Part shown: positions 22,760-35,100 of the stretch, piece after piece
Layout of the letters: every line of letters starts with the position of its first letter
Position numbering within the stretch: the first letter of the stretch is position 1
Notes under the pieces: generated by a model
The model's database searches: none
What the model saw: the letters and a program-made list of their open reading frames with translations, nothing else
Told to the model about the DNA's origin: nothing
Assembly (NCBI GenBank): GCA_011009095.1
Contig: VTPC01008418.1
Coordinates: 1 to 64,000 of the forward strand
Direction of reading: 5' to 3'
DNA: 64,000 nt
DNA from: Ignelater luminosus
Taxonomy: Eukaryota > Arthropoda > Insecta > Coleoptera > Elateridae
Made by a program: the position numbers and the translations under genes

Positions 22760-25700
22760 TAAAAGTAATTATGCATTGAATTAATTTAATCCAACTATTT
22801 AGTTAGTGAAGAGCTTTTACGTGTACAAATACAAAATTTATGACAGACAAGCTGTGGACGTATAGAAATGTAAGACTTGTTTTTGTAACTCTTTGAAAAC
22901 AATGAGTTATCACTAATGTTTCACTTTTACAAAATTGGGAGTTTTATCTGCGAAAAAAATATAAAAAAGGTGGATTTCAATAATCAAGTAGATTACAAAA
23001 TCCAACTATACACTGCATCTACTGAAGAAAAGTCAACCATTACATAATTATCATTTTAAAGATATGTACATACAGTACCTTTCATCCATGATTTATATCA
23101 TAGTTGGTATTCGTATCGACGCTATAAATCTGTAATAATATTTATTCTACACGATGCTAATAATTACAAATATTCCATATCTACTGCTGTAGTTAGCACC
23201 CATTCAATGAAAAGCTTGAAAGGCTCTCAGAACGGTCTTTCTAAGACAATTAAAATGAAGACTAGCATTTCTGTTGCTGAGGTTTTTTGAACTGTCTTTA
23301 TTGGTCTGAATAAACAGCAGTAATGGACATAGTAATTTTTTACCCTGTCCCCACCAACACCTTTTTCATACTTGTTCTTTGGCTGAAGAAAAGTCTTTAG
23401 AAATATATCGTAGTTCATCTCCAAATGGAACACCAACACCCAAAGACCTATGCAAAATACTTAGATAACATAGAAAACAAATTTTATTAAGTATAGGATC
23501 TTCCATAGCCAACAAAAGCCGTCTATTAACGTACACTAAAACTACCTTACATTAAAACAAATCGTTCAAATCTATGACGGTTTGCTATGTACTCGAGTGT
23601 CTGCCAAAATTCAAAAAATTATTATTAACGCACTTTTAAGTTGCTTTACTGATACTTCCCTATTAAATATATAAAAGTAAAGTTTGCTATAAAACATAAG
23701 TTTCTCGTTTTTGCTCTATATATCTGCTACAGGTCAAAAGACTGATATTGATGTATTACCATTTAATTATTTCCTTCTATACTTTAAATATTTGCTAGCC
23801 TCTAGTATACAAGAACTAAGTCACTATAGGATATGGCCAAATTGTATGCTCTAGGGTTCTATGCTATAGCACCTTAGACTTCCCTGCCTTTTAAAAACGA
23901 ATTTGAGAATATTGACTAATACACTTTGACAAGTGTTTAAACTTTGACAGGAAAAATCTTAGTATCAAATCCTAAAAGTGCCTGCTTTTGTTGAAGATTC
24001 TATGATCTTTGTGCACACTAACTGTAGTGTTGTCACAATTCACAATGATAAGTTTCTGGATAGAGATATTTGATCAGTGTATCCAAGAATCGACTAATGG
24101 CTTGTAATAAAGTTTTGTAACCAAGGAACGCCTTTAAATCAAAAATTGGTTTAGTTGACATAGTTAGAGCTTTTTTCAAGCAATTTTAAAATCAAAAATG
24201 AATAAAATATTTAATAAAAGACTTTCGTGAGTGAAAAATCTTCACCTGCTTTCTGAAAAATCTACCAATATTAGATAACCGAGATCTAAAGTTTTTTGCT
24301 TTCTAAATAGGTGTTATCGGTTAGTCTGTCCTGTCCTGTGAGATTAACAAGACTATTCTTTGATCTACAATTAATTGAAAATTATTTATGTAGTGCTCTT
24401 ATATATTAGAGTTTGGCAGCAAAAATAGAGAGTCAACTCTTTAATCAACATAATAAACGCAAGTTTACACAAGCTGATTCAGTACAGGAATTTATTTAAT
24501 ATTCATTTAATTACACTGAGCTATTTGCCTTGAAAAATTTTTGTTCTCACACGGGAAAAATTTAAATATTTACTTTCGGTAAAAATAAAACGTTCATTAT
24601 AAAATAAAAGTAGAAAGTTCGTGGAATGGAAGTTGTTATTAAAATTGCTGAACAAACGTAAATGAAATTCTAGAACAATAACATCATTTATACGGACGAG
24701 TAGACAAAATGCTAAAAATTTTGTTTTAATATATGTACATACTACATTCGTATAATACGATAACTCTGAACATATTTTCCAAAAGCGTTTCGCATGTATA
24801 AAGTTTTACTATGCGAAAATTGGATACCTACTAACCCCAAGTTATTTTGCATTGTTCTCGAGATTACAAAATCCCTAAATTATATTTGCAAATTACCTCA
24901 AACACAGCATAAAATGGAATGGATGTGCAGTGCAATAATGCGGATACCACAGGTATTATAAAATGTGAGTGTGTAATTCTCTGTGTTGTACACAATAAAC
25001 TTTAAGCAACCTAATGTAATCTACCTAAAATGTGCACGGTAATATAATCGTATCGATCTAACTCTATTTGAATAATAAAATACAAAAGGTGGGTTAAAAA
25101 GCTTTTAAGTAAATAGCCAATAAGGGTTATTACCTGTTTGCTTCTTGCGTATAAAATCTTGCCTTTCGTTTAATCTAAATGGTATACACTTGAACACTTT
25201 TGTAAAAAAACGAGTTTGAGATAAATTGTTTTTGGCCTTCACTCAGAAAACTACGATTTCATACGTGTTGCCAGTTTATTTCCATATATCTGAGATACAC
25301 AATTCTTCAAGTCGAGTTTAGCAAGGTCAGCTTGATGTTTCTCAAAAAAACAAACAATACAAAATTCTTTCAGAATTAAATTTCCGTATTAGATTTATAA
25401 CTTTATTTTTAGTATTAACATCCAATAAATAATCCTAGAATAAATCTCGAGCAAGAAATAGTAGGTAGGTATAGTTTTAGCCAAAATATGCCAAAATCTG
25501 TATTTGTTGTAATCGGCTTCTACTTCTAGTTTAAAACGATAGGAATTCAATTTATTATGTTTGGGGCATTTTATTTGGATGTGAATTGATCTTGGAATTG
25601 ACAAAGAAAATCAAACGAATTCAAATTTAATTACATAGAATGGACGTAACAGTGTTAGATGCATCTAGGGTCATGTAGATTATGACAAAAAAGACAGAAC

Positions 25701-27441
25701 ACATTTCGCATTTATGTACATGCAAACGTATTTAATTAGAACTAAAACAAGTGCTATTAATTAACATGAATTCATAAAATTAATATGAGATTTAGTTGGT
25801 TCTTGCCATTCATTAAGCAGTCATAAGTTATTACTTATTCCTTTTCTCGAGTTTAAGAACAAAGTATTATTTCCCAAAGGATTTCGCAAACTTGAAATTC
25901 TTGACGAATTTAAAAGCTACTTGATGAAAACAAAAAGCAGAAAAGTTTTACTTTTCAAAAGCTGCCTCGTTAGTAGGAATTAATAATGAATTGATGAATG
26001 TAAATTAAAATGATTTTCTAGCATTTTCGAGGATTTAAAATTTCAAATGAGTATTCCAAAGCTTTTTCGGCAATCTTTTTATAAGCTTTTGTACTTAACA
26101 AACGGGACGGAACGGAATGAATATGTAACTGGCCTATAAAGCTGTTATTTCAATTATGTTATATAATGCCCCTACTGTGCTTGAACTCAGGGGTTGTCCT
26201 ACGAACCATAAATTGTATCCTGTCATTCTTATCTTCTAGCGGTTCATTTACTTTGTCCCAGCAGCCGCTGATACATATTAAAATATTTTTTGAACGTTCA
26301 TGTGCCCAAGTTTCTCCTCATTTTAGTATTCAACGAGTACTATGTAAATAATTAAATCAGTTCCAAAACAAACTTTATTAATAATACAGTTATTCCATTA
26401 TACAGATTTCACTTCTGTTAAGTTTTCGTTTAAAAGCGGGAATTCATAATTAATAAGACAATTTACACTTAAATACGCTTACAACTTGTTCCTCTTTGTA
26501 AAGTTGAAATTTACGTTCCCCATATTTCAACCAGAAGATATGTATTTTAGGGGCGAATTTCAAAAGCAATTGACCATAAAATTTGTAACTTCCATAAAGT
26601 TTCCTCTTATCGGGGTTATTTCAATATCTTTCAATGGATACTATGAATTTCGCATCAGTAAACTTTACGGTTATTAGGCGCTAAGAAGGGATTACGGTGC
26701 AGCAGTGACATCTAGAAATCGATTTAATTGTCGCCTTAATTACTTTTGTAATGCAATTCCAACTAACGGAAAGTTATATAGGTATTGCGATTAGTGTTTG
26801 ACTGGAGAAGTAATAGATGCGATTAACAGACCCGCTAGGTATTTATACAAACACAGCAGAAACTGAAAAGATAAAATAATAAAGTACCATTAGATGAATA
26901 GGGTTAGATTTCGGTCAAAGATATTTATTCTAGGTGCCCTGGAAAACAAGGTAATAAAGAATTGGAAGAGTGTTAAAAAAACAAAGATGTATCCGCTTTT
27001 CTTTCTAGGTGAATGTATAGCCCAGCAAAGAAGTATTTGTTTGTTTCTTTATGTAATCAAAAAATTTAATCGTCCCGAATGTAACGACACAATTAACTGG
27101 TCATCCAACAAAGTTTTCAAACTTAATATTTCGATTAACGATATTTTTTAGTATCAGTTTTCAAGACTCTTAAACTTTGATTCTTTTAAGCAAAGTAGTT
27201 TTAGTGTACGGTAGGTAGCTGATCGAACATGGGACATCTTTTATATTTTATTCACTTATAAGTTTTGATAAAAGAGTCTCCGAAAGTTATAAACCCAAAA
27301 CGCTAGATACAAGACCTTAGACGAAAGTGTCGTAAGGAACAATTAAGACGATGTGCTGTATGCTAACAATCAAAAAGAAATGTATCATTTAAAATTGTGC
27401 TTGGGAGTTGTATATTCATCCGGTTAAATGAATTGCTCTAC
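22760..27441. other. Long AT-rich stretch without recognised gene
   Basis: No domain, terminal repeat or RNA gene found. Short frames at 23,227-23,439, 25,395-25,604, 26,166-26,351, 26,486-26,677 and 26,894-27,151 carry no motif and have AT-driven composition. Confidence 0.4.
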
Positions 27442-27443
27442 TA

Positions 27444-28700
27444 AGGAAGTCCGGATGAATGTGTCGCAATTTTATTATTGAATAAAAATGCTACAAACTT
27501 GATATTTGAGAATATTTATAAGTAATCTCCATTCTGTTTAATGACAAGTTCCCATCGGTCCGGCATCATGCTTACGCCACGAAAGAGCCCCTCAGCCATA
27601 CCCTCTTTGCAAACACCGGTAATTGAAGCGCGTAATTCTTCAACGCTAACGTGTCGGATACCTCCCAACCTACGCTTCAATGGACCAAAGCAATTGAAGT
27701 CACAGGGCTGTAGGGGGGGGGGGTTGAACCCAGTGTCCACATCGTTTTCAACGAGCCATTTCGTAACGTCACCAGCCACATGTGGACGAGCAGTGTCGTG
27801 GGCAATCATGGCATGTCGATAATCGCGTGCGATCATCCAGTTCGGAACATTGGTTTCCAGGAAATCCCTACACACTTCTTTGGTGCAAGATTGTCCTTCT
27901 TCTAGGAGCTGCCAGAAAGCGATGCCTTCAAAATTCATGACCATGATGAGCATTCGCTTGGGGTCGTGTATGCCCTGAGCGACAACTTCGGACGGCTGCT
28001 CACCTGCTTGTACGCAAGCACGTGTTCAGTCCTGTTTGGCCTGGGTGTACAGGCTGATCCAAGACTCGTCAATAGCCAATGTGCGTTTGATGAGTCTTGA
28101 ATTGTGGCGATGACGAAAGAAGAACCACAGGCATTAATTCGAGCTTGAACTTGATCTTCGTTTAGAACATGGGGTATCCACTTGCACAAGAACTTGCGCA
28201 TTTTCAATTTTTCGGTTATAATTTCGTGCACAGTTGTCTTGGGTAGGTCAAGGCAGCGTGCAATTTCTCTCACACTCCATACTTTTCATTCCTTAAAGAG
28301 CTCTTTGATTTGATCAATCTTGATGTCTTTTTCAGAGTCAACATGATGTGCACCGCCACGACTTTCTTCGACGTCATATCATCCTTCGCTGATTTTTTGC
28401 ATCCATCTTTCTACGGTTCTTATATGGAACTCGCGTCCATTTAATGCCTTCTTTAAGTCGCGATGGATTTCTGCCGCTGTCTTGCCAGCCAGAACGGAAA
28501 TCTTAATGAAATGACGTTGATGAATGTCACTCACTAAAATTTGCATTTGCTGGCGATCCATTTCACAACCAAAATAACTCAAACTTTGATAATTGATTAA
28601 TCAATGTTCAGAAAATTAACACACAAAGTTTTGTTTGTTTATGTCAAACACTTTAAGATTTACACCGCTAGATGAAGCCGACACTTTGATCCGGACTTCC
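27444..28700 (-). mobile_element. End-to-end mariner (DD34D type), inactive
   Basis: The terminal inverted repeats begin GGAAGTCCGGAT (left) and, inverted, GGAAGTCCGGAT (right), with TA at 27,442-27,443 and 28,701-28,702; at 1.26 kb this is full mariner length. Minus-strand pieces lie in family order. First is an HTH domain (28,379-28,561: MDRQQMQILVSDIHQRH, then ERWMQKISEG). Next comes a second HTH (VREIARCLDLPKTTVHEII, about 28,215-28,275), then the catalytic part from 27,953. The first Asp is in the degraded DESW region, the second is in AHDTARPH and the third in PCDFNCFGPLKRRL. Frameshifts and at least one internal stop split the frame. An 11-base poly-C run replaces part of the usual PPYSPDLQP motif and shortens the Asp-Asp spacing to 31. 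Confidence 0.92.
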
Positions 28701-28704
28701 TATT

Positions 28705-29030
28705 ATATATTGAGGAAAACCAAAGATACGTAATTTATAAATTGCGTCTAAATTTTAGTTCTGCAATTTGTTTAGATTTAGATCACCAGAAATGACCGAG
28801 CTATCGTAAATGATCTAACTGGTTTCAATAGAAGAGCAAGCGTTTCCTAAAACTACAATTCAGTACAAGGAGGTTCGGTTTTTGGGCATTTGCGTTTTGT
28901 GGAGTTTTACAACTTTCATGTAGTGAGCTGTGCAAATCTTCATTGTTTGAGTCTAAGAAATACTTTCTCCCTACCCCTTCTTTATTCTATTTTCCTGGAG
29001 GCAAGGTCTATGGGTCGCAACCTGTAAATA
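28705..29030. other. Spacer without recognised feature
   Basis: Somewhat less AT-rich than the average of the window. I see no gene or repeat end. Confidence 0.4.
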
Positions 29031-29084
29031 AGAAAAGCATTCTGCATTTCTCAAGGTTTAGATAGGTAGAAATACAACCTCTAT

Positions 29085-29640
29085 GTTTGTTAGAACTTAA
29101 GTCTTTTAAGAAGCTTAATGGAGGGAACAGTCCAATCTAAGACCACAGTAGATAGGCTACTGAAGATTCTTATTTATGAATCCTAATGGATTAGCTCGTT
29201 AGAAAGTTGCAGCTTGATTAGTGCTCGGGTTTGCCTTTTTGAAAAATGTTAGTGCATGGTAAAAATCGACCCGTGTTTTAGTTCTCTTAAGATGTTTAAT
29301 TGAGGGTCAATTAAGTCTCTTGAAAACCACCACAGATTTGATGATGCAACCCGATTCATATTTGTATGCATAGCTCCTTAAAAAAGATTAATGCAGAGCA
29401 CACCCCGACTTTTGTTTGTATTTAGCTCTCTTAGAAGGACTAATAAATGGCTGAAGTCCAAAAATGGGCCACATTACAGATGCTCGGTTGATGAACGCAG
29501 GTAGGTTTATGTTCGTTTTTAATTATCTTAAAATTGTCAGTAGAGGGCTGCCAAGCATGTATTCGTGTTATCTCAAAATTGTAAATGGGGAGGTGAAGTA
29601 CGACTTTGTACCACAGCAGGTGGTCCGTTGAATAGCATAG
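29085..29640. repeat. Degenerate tandem repeat
   Basis: At least six imperfect copies of a core close to TCTTAAGAAGNTTAATGGAG followed by GGCTGAAGTCC recur at about 29,103, 29,288, 29,374, 29,430, 29,525 and 29,572, spaced irregularly by about 50-180 bases. Several copies are followed by CCACA and a CGG/CCCGA-type motif. The copies are well diverged, so the array is old. No coding frame runs through it. Confidence 0.45.
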
Positions 29641-31840
29641 CCAGACACGTTTTCAAACACAGGCTTATGGTAACCCCATTCATTTCTAGTCTCAGGCACT
29701 TAAAAGAAAAGAAGTGCTGTTTTGCGACTAACAAGGTTGTAGGGTCCACAGAAGACTCTACTAGTTTAAACCGCATATTAATGCTCGTTATCAATAGAGT
29801 AGTTCTTGAAGACTATGTATCTGGTTTAATCACAGACTGGACATTGGAATGAGAACATCATCAACAATTTCAATCATTAGTTTTGTCAATATTGTAGATG
29901 CAATAAACGATACTCATGATTCTTACAAGTTATAACTTATTACAAAAGATTATGAAGATGTTCAAAGAGGGGAAGTCGTTTGGACTTTGTGCATTTCCGG
30001 ACTTAGCAGTTGTCCATCTTACAACATCAGAAACAAGGTTAACATACGTATTTTGACAGACCTTTCCGTTATAACGTAGGAAGAGGTCTATATATGAAAC
30101 AGTTATGTTGGGACCAGTGTTATGATCTTTATATTCACAATGTCAAATATACATTCCCGCGATAATTACTTTAATTTGGTCGCGTAGTGACCTCTATTAA
30201 GGAATAGGGTTGTGGAGAGTAGGTGCTTTCGCGGAGTAGCAATCTGCTTAATTAAGTTACTGTATGAGTCGTTTCTGCGCGCGGCGCGCAAATCAGGGCT
30301 TGTCCGACGATTAAGTGCAGTAAACACTTGGGGATTGTGCAAGAAGATTGTAGAATTCTGATAGGGATATATTGGTTAGGCGTTTTTCCTGAAAATTCAG
30401 TGTTGATGGCCTATTAAGTTATCGTTTTTTGTTTGGAGCGTGTTTTAAGCACATCAGCATAGTGCTAGATTTCGAAAAAAACCACCTTTTAAACACTTTG
30501 TCTGGAAGCAGGGCGTCGTCCTCTTCCTTCGCTGTGTAAGCGGAAACTTTAGTGGGTACGCCATCATCCTGATCCCCTCAGCGCTGCGTGAAATACAGCC
30601 AGTTCCCGCGTTTTAAGTAACTAAAGATGCAGTTGCTCATGTAACCCAAAGTTTGGATTGTACAATTATTTAGAGATTAGTAAACACCAATTAATATCGC
30701 AGTGTTTACGTTCGTTTGGCCTAAGTAAACAAAGTGCATTCAAAGCTTGTCCAGTGGAAAAACAATTAGATCTTTCCTTGGTATAAATGTAAAGATATGA
30801 GGACAATTTTTTTAGTACGATCACTGTATGTTCATTATTTGTTTTAACGAATAATGAATTTATAATTCAGTCAAATGTGAATTTGTAATGCGAACAAGTT
30901 TTATTTTAATTATAACTATTCCGCTTGTTTTTAATTTGTACGTATGAATGAATTTGTTGTCGATTTTTGTTAAATGAAATCAAATTTTTCTTTTTTTAAT
31001 ACATTAAGTGCAATCGTAAGCTATTTATAGGACGTTGGCGGGGTCCACGCAGGTGTTTGCGTTCAGGGATTCCCCCTCGAACGTCGCTTGTCTAAATCCA
31101 TAGCTATTTCAGTAGTAAGCAAGCATTTTAAACCTAGCCGTCTTCGACTGTTTGCTAGTCTGGGTATCAGCGAATTTAGTTCTTCGTGCCTTTTAGTCGC
31201 TGATTATAGGCCTGTGTCTTAAAGTTCATTTTGGCACGTAACACCAATCTTATGTTGGTTATTCTGTTATGATGACAGAACTGCGTTTGTCACTGAACGC
31301 TAATGAAAGTTGGCTTTGAGGTTCTATCAGGGTAGGTTTCCGGTTCACGGATGTCCTGCTGAGGAAAAAAGGAGATAGAAATGGTTAGTCTAACTTTAGC
31401 AACAAACTCAATAAATCAGGACGAGTGGGGAGAGGAATAAGTCTGCAGCTCCTTGGAAAACGTGTTGATATAATTGAAGAAAGATGAAGGTATATGAGAT
31501 TTAGGTGAAAGCATGCGCAGCATTTATCAACTGAGACTAACAGTTGTGGTATCGATGATGGGAACTTTGGTTCTGGGGTAAGATTGTAAATATAAAATAC
31601 AGTTTATGTCTTTAACTGATGATGAAAAGGAAACGGGTTCCAGTATGATTATTGCTTAATAATGAGGATCTAATACTTTGCAACTTCTACATTTCTATGC
31701 ACAACAAGAAACTCTCGAAGATAAAATTTACAATGCATATACCATACATTAAGAAGTACTTGCATTGATCAAACAATCAAATTAATATTAATTCTGCACC
31801 TATAGTTGCCCCAGTGGCAGGTGCTGTTTAAGAAATTTTT
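29641..31840. other. CpG-containing, less AT-rich stretch
   Basis: This segment holds the highest CpG density in the window: TGCGCGCGGCGCGCA at 30,276-30,290, plus the segments 30,510-30,625 (GGGCGTCGTCC, CAGCGCTGCG) and 31,030-31,100. An imperfect hairpin with AGACCT/AGGTCT arms lies at 30,058-30,089. It could be a promoter or first non-coding exon of a neighbouring host gene. I find no open frame of convincing length, and no initiator or TATA arrangement that decides a start. Confidence 0.35.
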
Positions 31841-31918
31841 TGTCGGGTATGGAAATCTGCGGTGTTAACAATGTTAATCTTGTTGTTGTTCCAATCGTAG
31901 AACTAACCTGCAGATCGA

Positions 31919-32104
31919 TTGCCAAGAACTGTCTCTGTTTCTACCCACAGTGTAGTCATTGATTGGGGTGACCATGGTGTCTTCTGGAAGAGCCTGGGTC
32001 TAATTGTTAGTATGACGTATTTATGGAGTAATAGTAGTGTGTGGAGATCACGTATCTACGAACTTCCAGTAGCTCCAGTCACGGTGACGTGTTCGGTCAA
32101 GTGA
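31919..32104 (+). CDS. Unrecognised 61-codon open frame
   Basis: The frame reads with no stop from a TTG at 31,919 (no ATG start), with segments such as STHSVVIDWGDHGVFW and LPVAPVTVTCSV and a double stop TGATGA. The DNA is less AT-rich than its flanks and an acceptor-like TTTCTACCCACAG lies at 31,936-31,948. No family is recognised. It could be an exon fragment or chance. Confidence 0.15.
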   Translation: MPRTVSVSTHSVVIDWGDHGVFWKSLGLIVSMTYLWSNSSVWRSRIYELPVAPVTVTCSVK

Positions 32105-32149
32105 TGATGAGTAGAAATTAAAGGTCGAGCTCCAGTCAACACACTAAAG

Positions 32150-35100
32150 AGAGGTTGTATTTTATTTCTGTTCAAGTATATTAAAGAATTTGTTGCTATA
32201 CACTTTTAAAAAAGAAACCTCATTTAGATCAAAACATCAAATTAAAAGCAGTCTTCGTATGTCTGGTTGAATACTGAAATATCTGCAACAAACTGTCTTT
32301 CTCTGTAAGAAGTAAAATATTAGAGAATTATGTTAAAACAATCTTTTATCCAGGAGAAATACTCAATGCAATTAAAACAAGATCACGGTTTATAGATCTT
32401 ACCATGAGAAATAACAGTTAGAGTTATAAATTAAGAAATCAGATTATTAAATCATTTTTCAGAATAATATAGATAAACAATGTATTTTAGATTCCTTATA
32501 ATATTAAAGAACAAGTCGTTTTTATCAAGTTTTTTGCTTTGAATAATTTTCTCTAGTGAAATCTTAAGTTGAAATTCAAAGATTTTCTTTTAGTAACAAA
32601 GCTCCTTTTCACTTTTTGCAATTCGCTCAAACGAATTTTCCTGACTTACAATAGAACTGACTATGATTGATAATCTTTCTACAAAGGCACAGAAAAACAA
32701 TTAGCTTCAAGAAAACTAATGACCAAACACCTTTTTTCCCGTTTTTCAGTTAACCACAAAATTAAGCAGGAAAGAGAAAGATAGTGAAAAAATAAATTTA
32801 AATACCTCCGGTTAATTTATATATCCAGTTAATTACACAACTGTTTGAGAAATTTTTAATTTAAATTTTCAGCCTTGTTTGAATTTTCATAAAGAGTAAA
32901 TAAAGGGCTTAATAAATATCCAGTGTTTGCTTTACAGTGTTTAAATAATTTTTTTGCTGTTTACACTAATTTTTGTGGTGCTGCAGTTCTTTGTAATTAA
33001 ACGTACGTTTAAAATGTAGACCTAATTAGAAATAAAATTGAGTACGAGATATTACTTACATTTAAATCCTACGAAGACATTAGTGGAGATGTTCACATAT
33101 TAGCAAACAGATTTTATTTCATATTGTCCTCGATTGTTAGAATAAGATAAGTAAGTAAGGATTAAACTACATTTAGTAGTATTTGCTATGAATGTAGGAA
33201 TAGTTAATTGGATTTGCTTTCCCAGTGACCACCGGAAGCTTAAACGCTGCCATCGCTTTCCATTTTATCTGTAACCCTGACATTCAAAGTTTAATTAAGT
33301 AGTTCTACATGCAGTTATGTTTCAGTAAGGGTCCGGCCGGTTATCCAGTAGCAAATTGGATATTAAGACTTAAATTTGGACATGGAAATAATGAGCCTTC
33401 TGGATTTTCGGAAGATTTTCACTTGAGGGGTTTTAAAAATACTTTACTAAAGTTTATACCCTAAAATACCAACACATTTAAACACAGGGGAAATCTATGG
33501 AAACAAATACTACTTACAGAAATTATTGCTGCGTTTTCAAAACAGTTAATATTCCTTTTGATGTAAATTATTTTTTTCCGCAGAATGCCCTTCTTTACAA
33601 AAAGTGAAATTTGCTGGAAAACAAATTTTTATTTCTTAATGTTGTACTATATTTAATATCCAGAAACATTAATTCCTTTTGGAATTAGCATTAGCAGTAA
33701 TAGTAATCAATAGCATTGCCTCGTTACGAGTTGCAACACGCTTTGCTAGTGTGAACATTATCAAACAAATCTTAAAACTTCTAATAAGCAAGACATCAAT
33801 GAAACTTTTCGCTATACCAACCAACTTAAAATCGTTAGATACTTAATCACCACTATATGTAACTATTAAATGCACCATAGAAAATGGGAACTTCTGGTGA
33901 AAGTTCTAACTATATTTAGAAGGCAAAACGTAGAGTTTCCATTCTGATCTTTGTTTAGGTTGTTTAGTACCTTCGATAGTTTTGAGTTATTCTCACTTCA
34001 AATTCTTAAAAGACAAGTTGATCTATAAACATTTAATATTTTCAACATTTATTTAAGCAGCAAAATGTCTAATTGCACTTAATTAGTAGTAATCCATAAA
34101 ATTCTAAAAAACATTGTTTAATCTGGTACGATATAACAGTGCAAACTTCCAAAACAGAAAGAAATATATTTCTTATCGATTCCGAATTTGAAATGGGCTC
34201 TAAAATAGGATTTATACGAAAAACATTATAATTCACTCGACCTCGCAGTATTAGAGAGAATTTCTTTCAAGGTATTAAAAGAGATGTGGATTTATCAATA
34301 GACGTTTTGAAATGAAAGATGCCTTCCCAATATCATTTGAAAGAGACCTGTATGAATAAAACCAATATCAGATACATAGATATACCTATATAGGTTTGAA
34401 AAGAACGTTCTATGTTGTGCCGCATAACGTTTTCTAGAATTTTTTAGGATAGCAGGTTATATAAGCAGACTGCTAGGACGGTTATCGAAACTGAATAGAA
34501 ATAATCGCATTATAAAATCAGATATATATATAAATCTGAACTCCTTTCCTACAAGATCAAGAAAAGATATTTTCTATTTATTGCTTGTTTACAGTTTTAC
34601 AATGAAATGTTTATAGGCTATAAATACGTAAGTAGCTTTAAATAAAAGATTTCAATCGTATGAGTTGTCACTCGGTTAAGGCGAAGGTTGTGTACGACGC
34701 TTCGGTAGGTACGTAATAAAGAAAAACAAGTTCCTCTTCATAAATATCTCTGGAGTATTATTGTATTTCATTTTATGAAGAATGATGTCGTGCAGAGGAC
34801 TAAAACAAATTGAGAAATTTGTAAATATTTTGGTTTTACTAAGAATTATACAAAGTTTGGTTTTGGGAACGTTAGAAAACTTAAAATTAATATACAACCT
34901 GAAGTATTGATCAATAAATTAAAATAGAAGCTACAATTGTCACGACTTTCAATTCTCTGGTGAATTCTCTACATACCATTTCCAATACTTAAATGACTTG
35001 TATTAATTAAATAGTTATGGAGCAGATGTAGTTTTCAGTTTGTGGTGGAATAATTCTGTTTTTACATGAATATTTTCCTTTTAGAAAAGTTGGTTAAATT

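Noticed and set aside
27541-27822. 93-codon plus-strand frame
   Set aside because: Antisense shadow of the mariner transposase.
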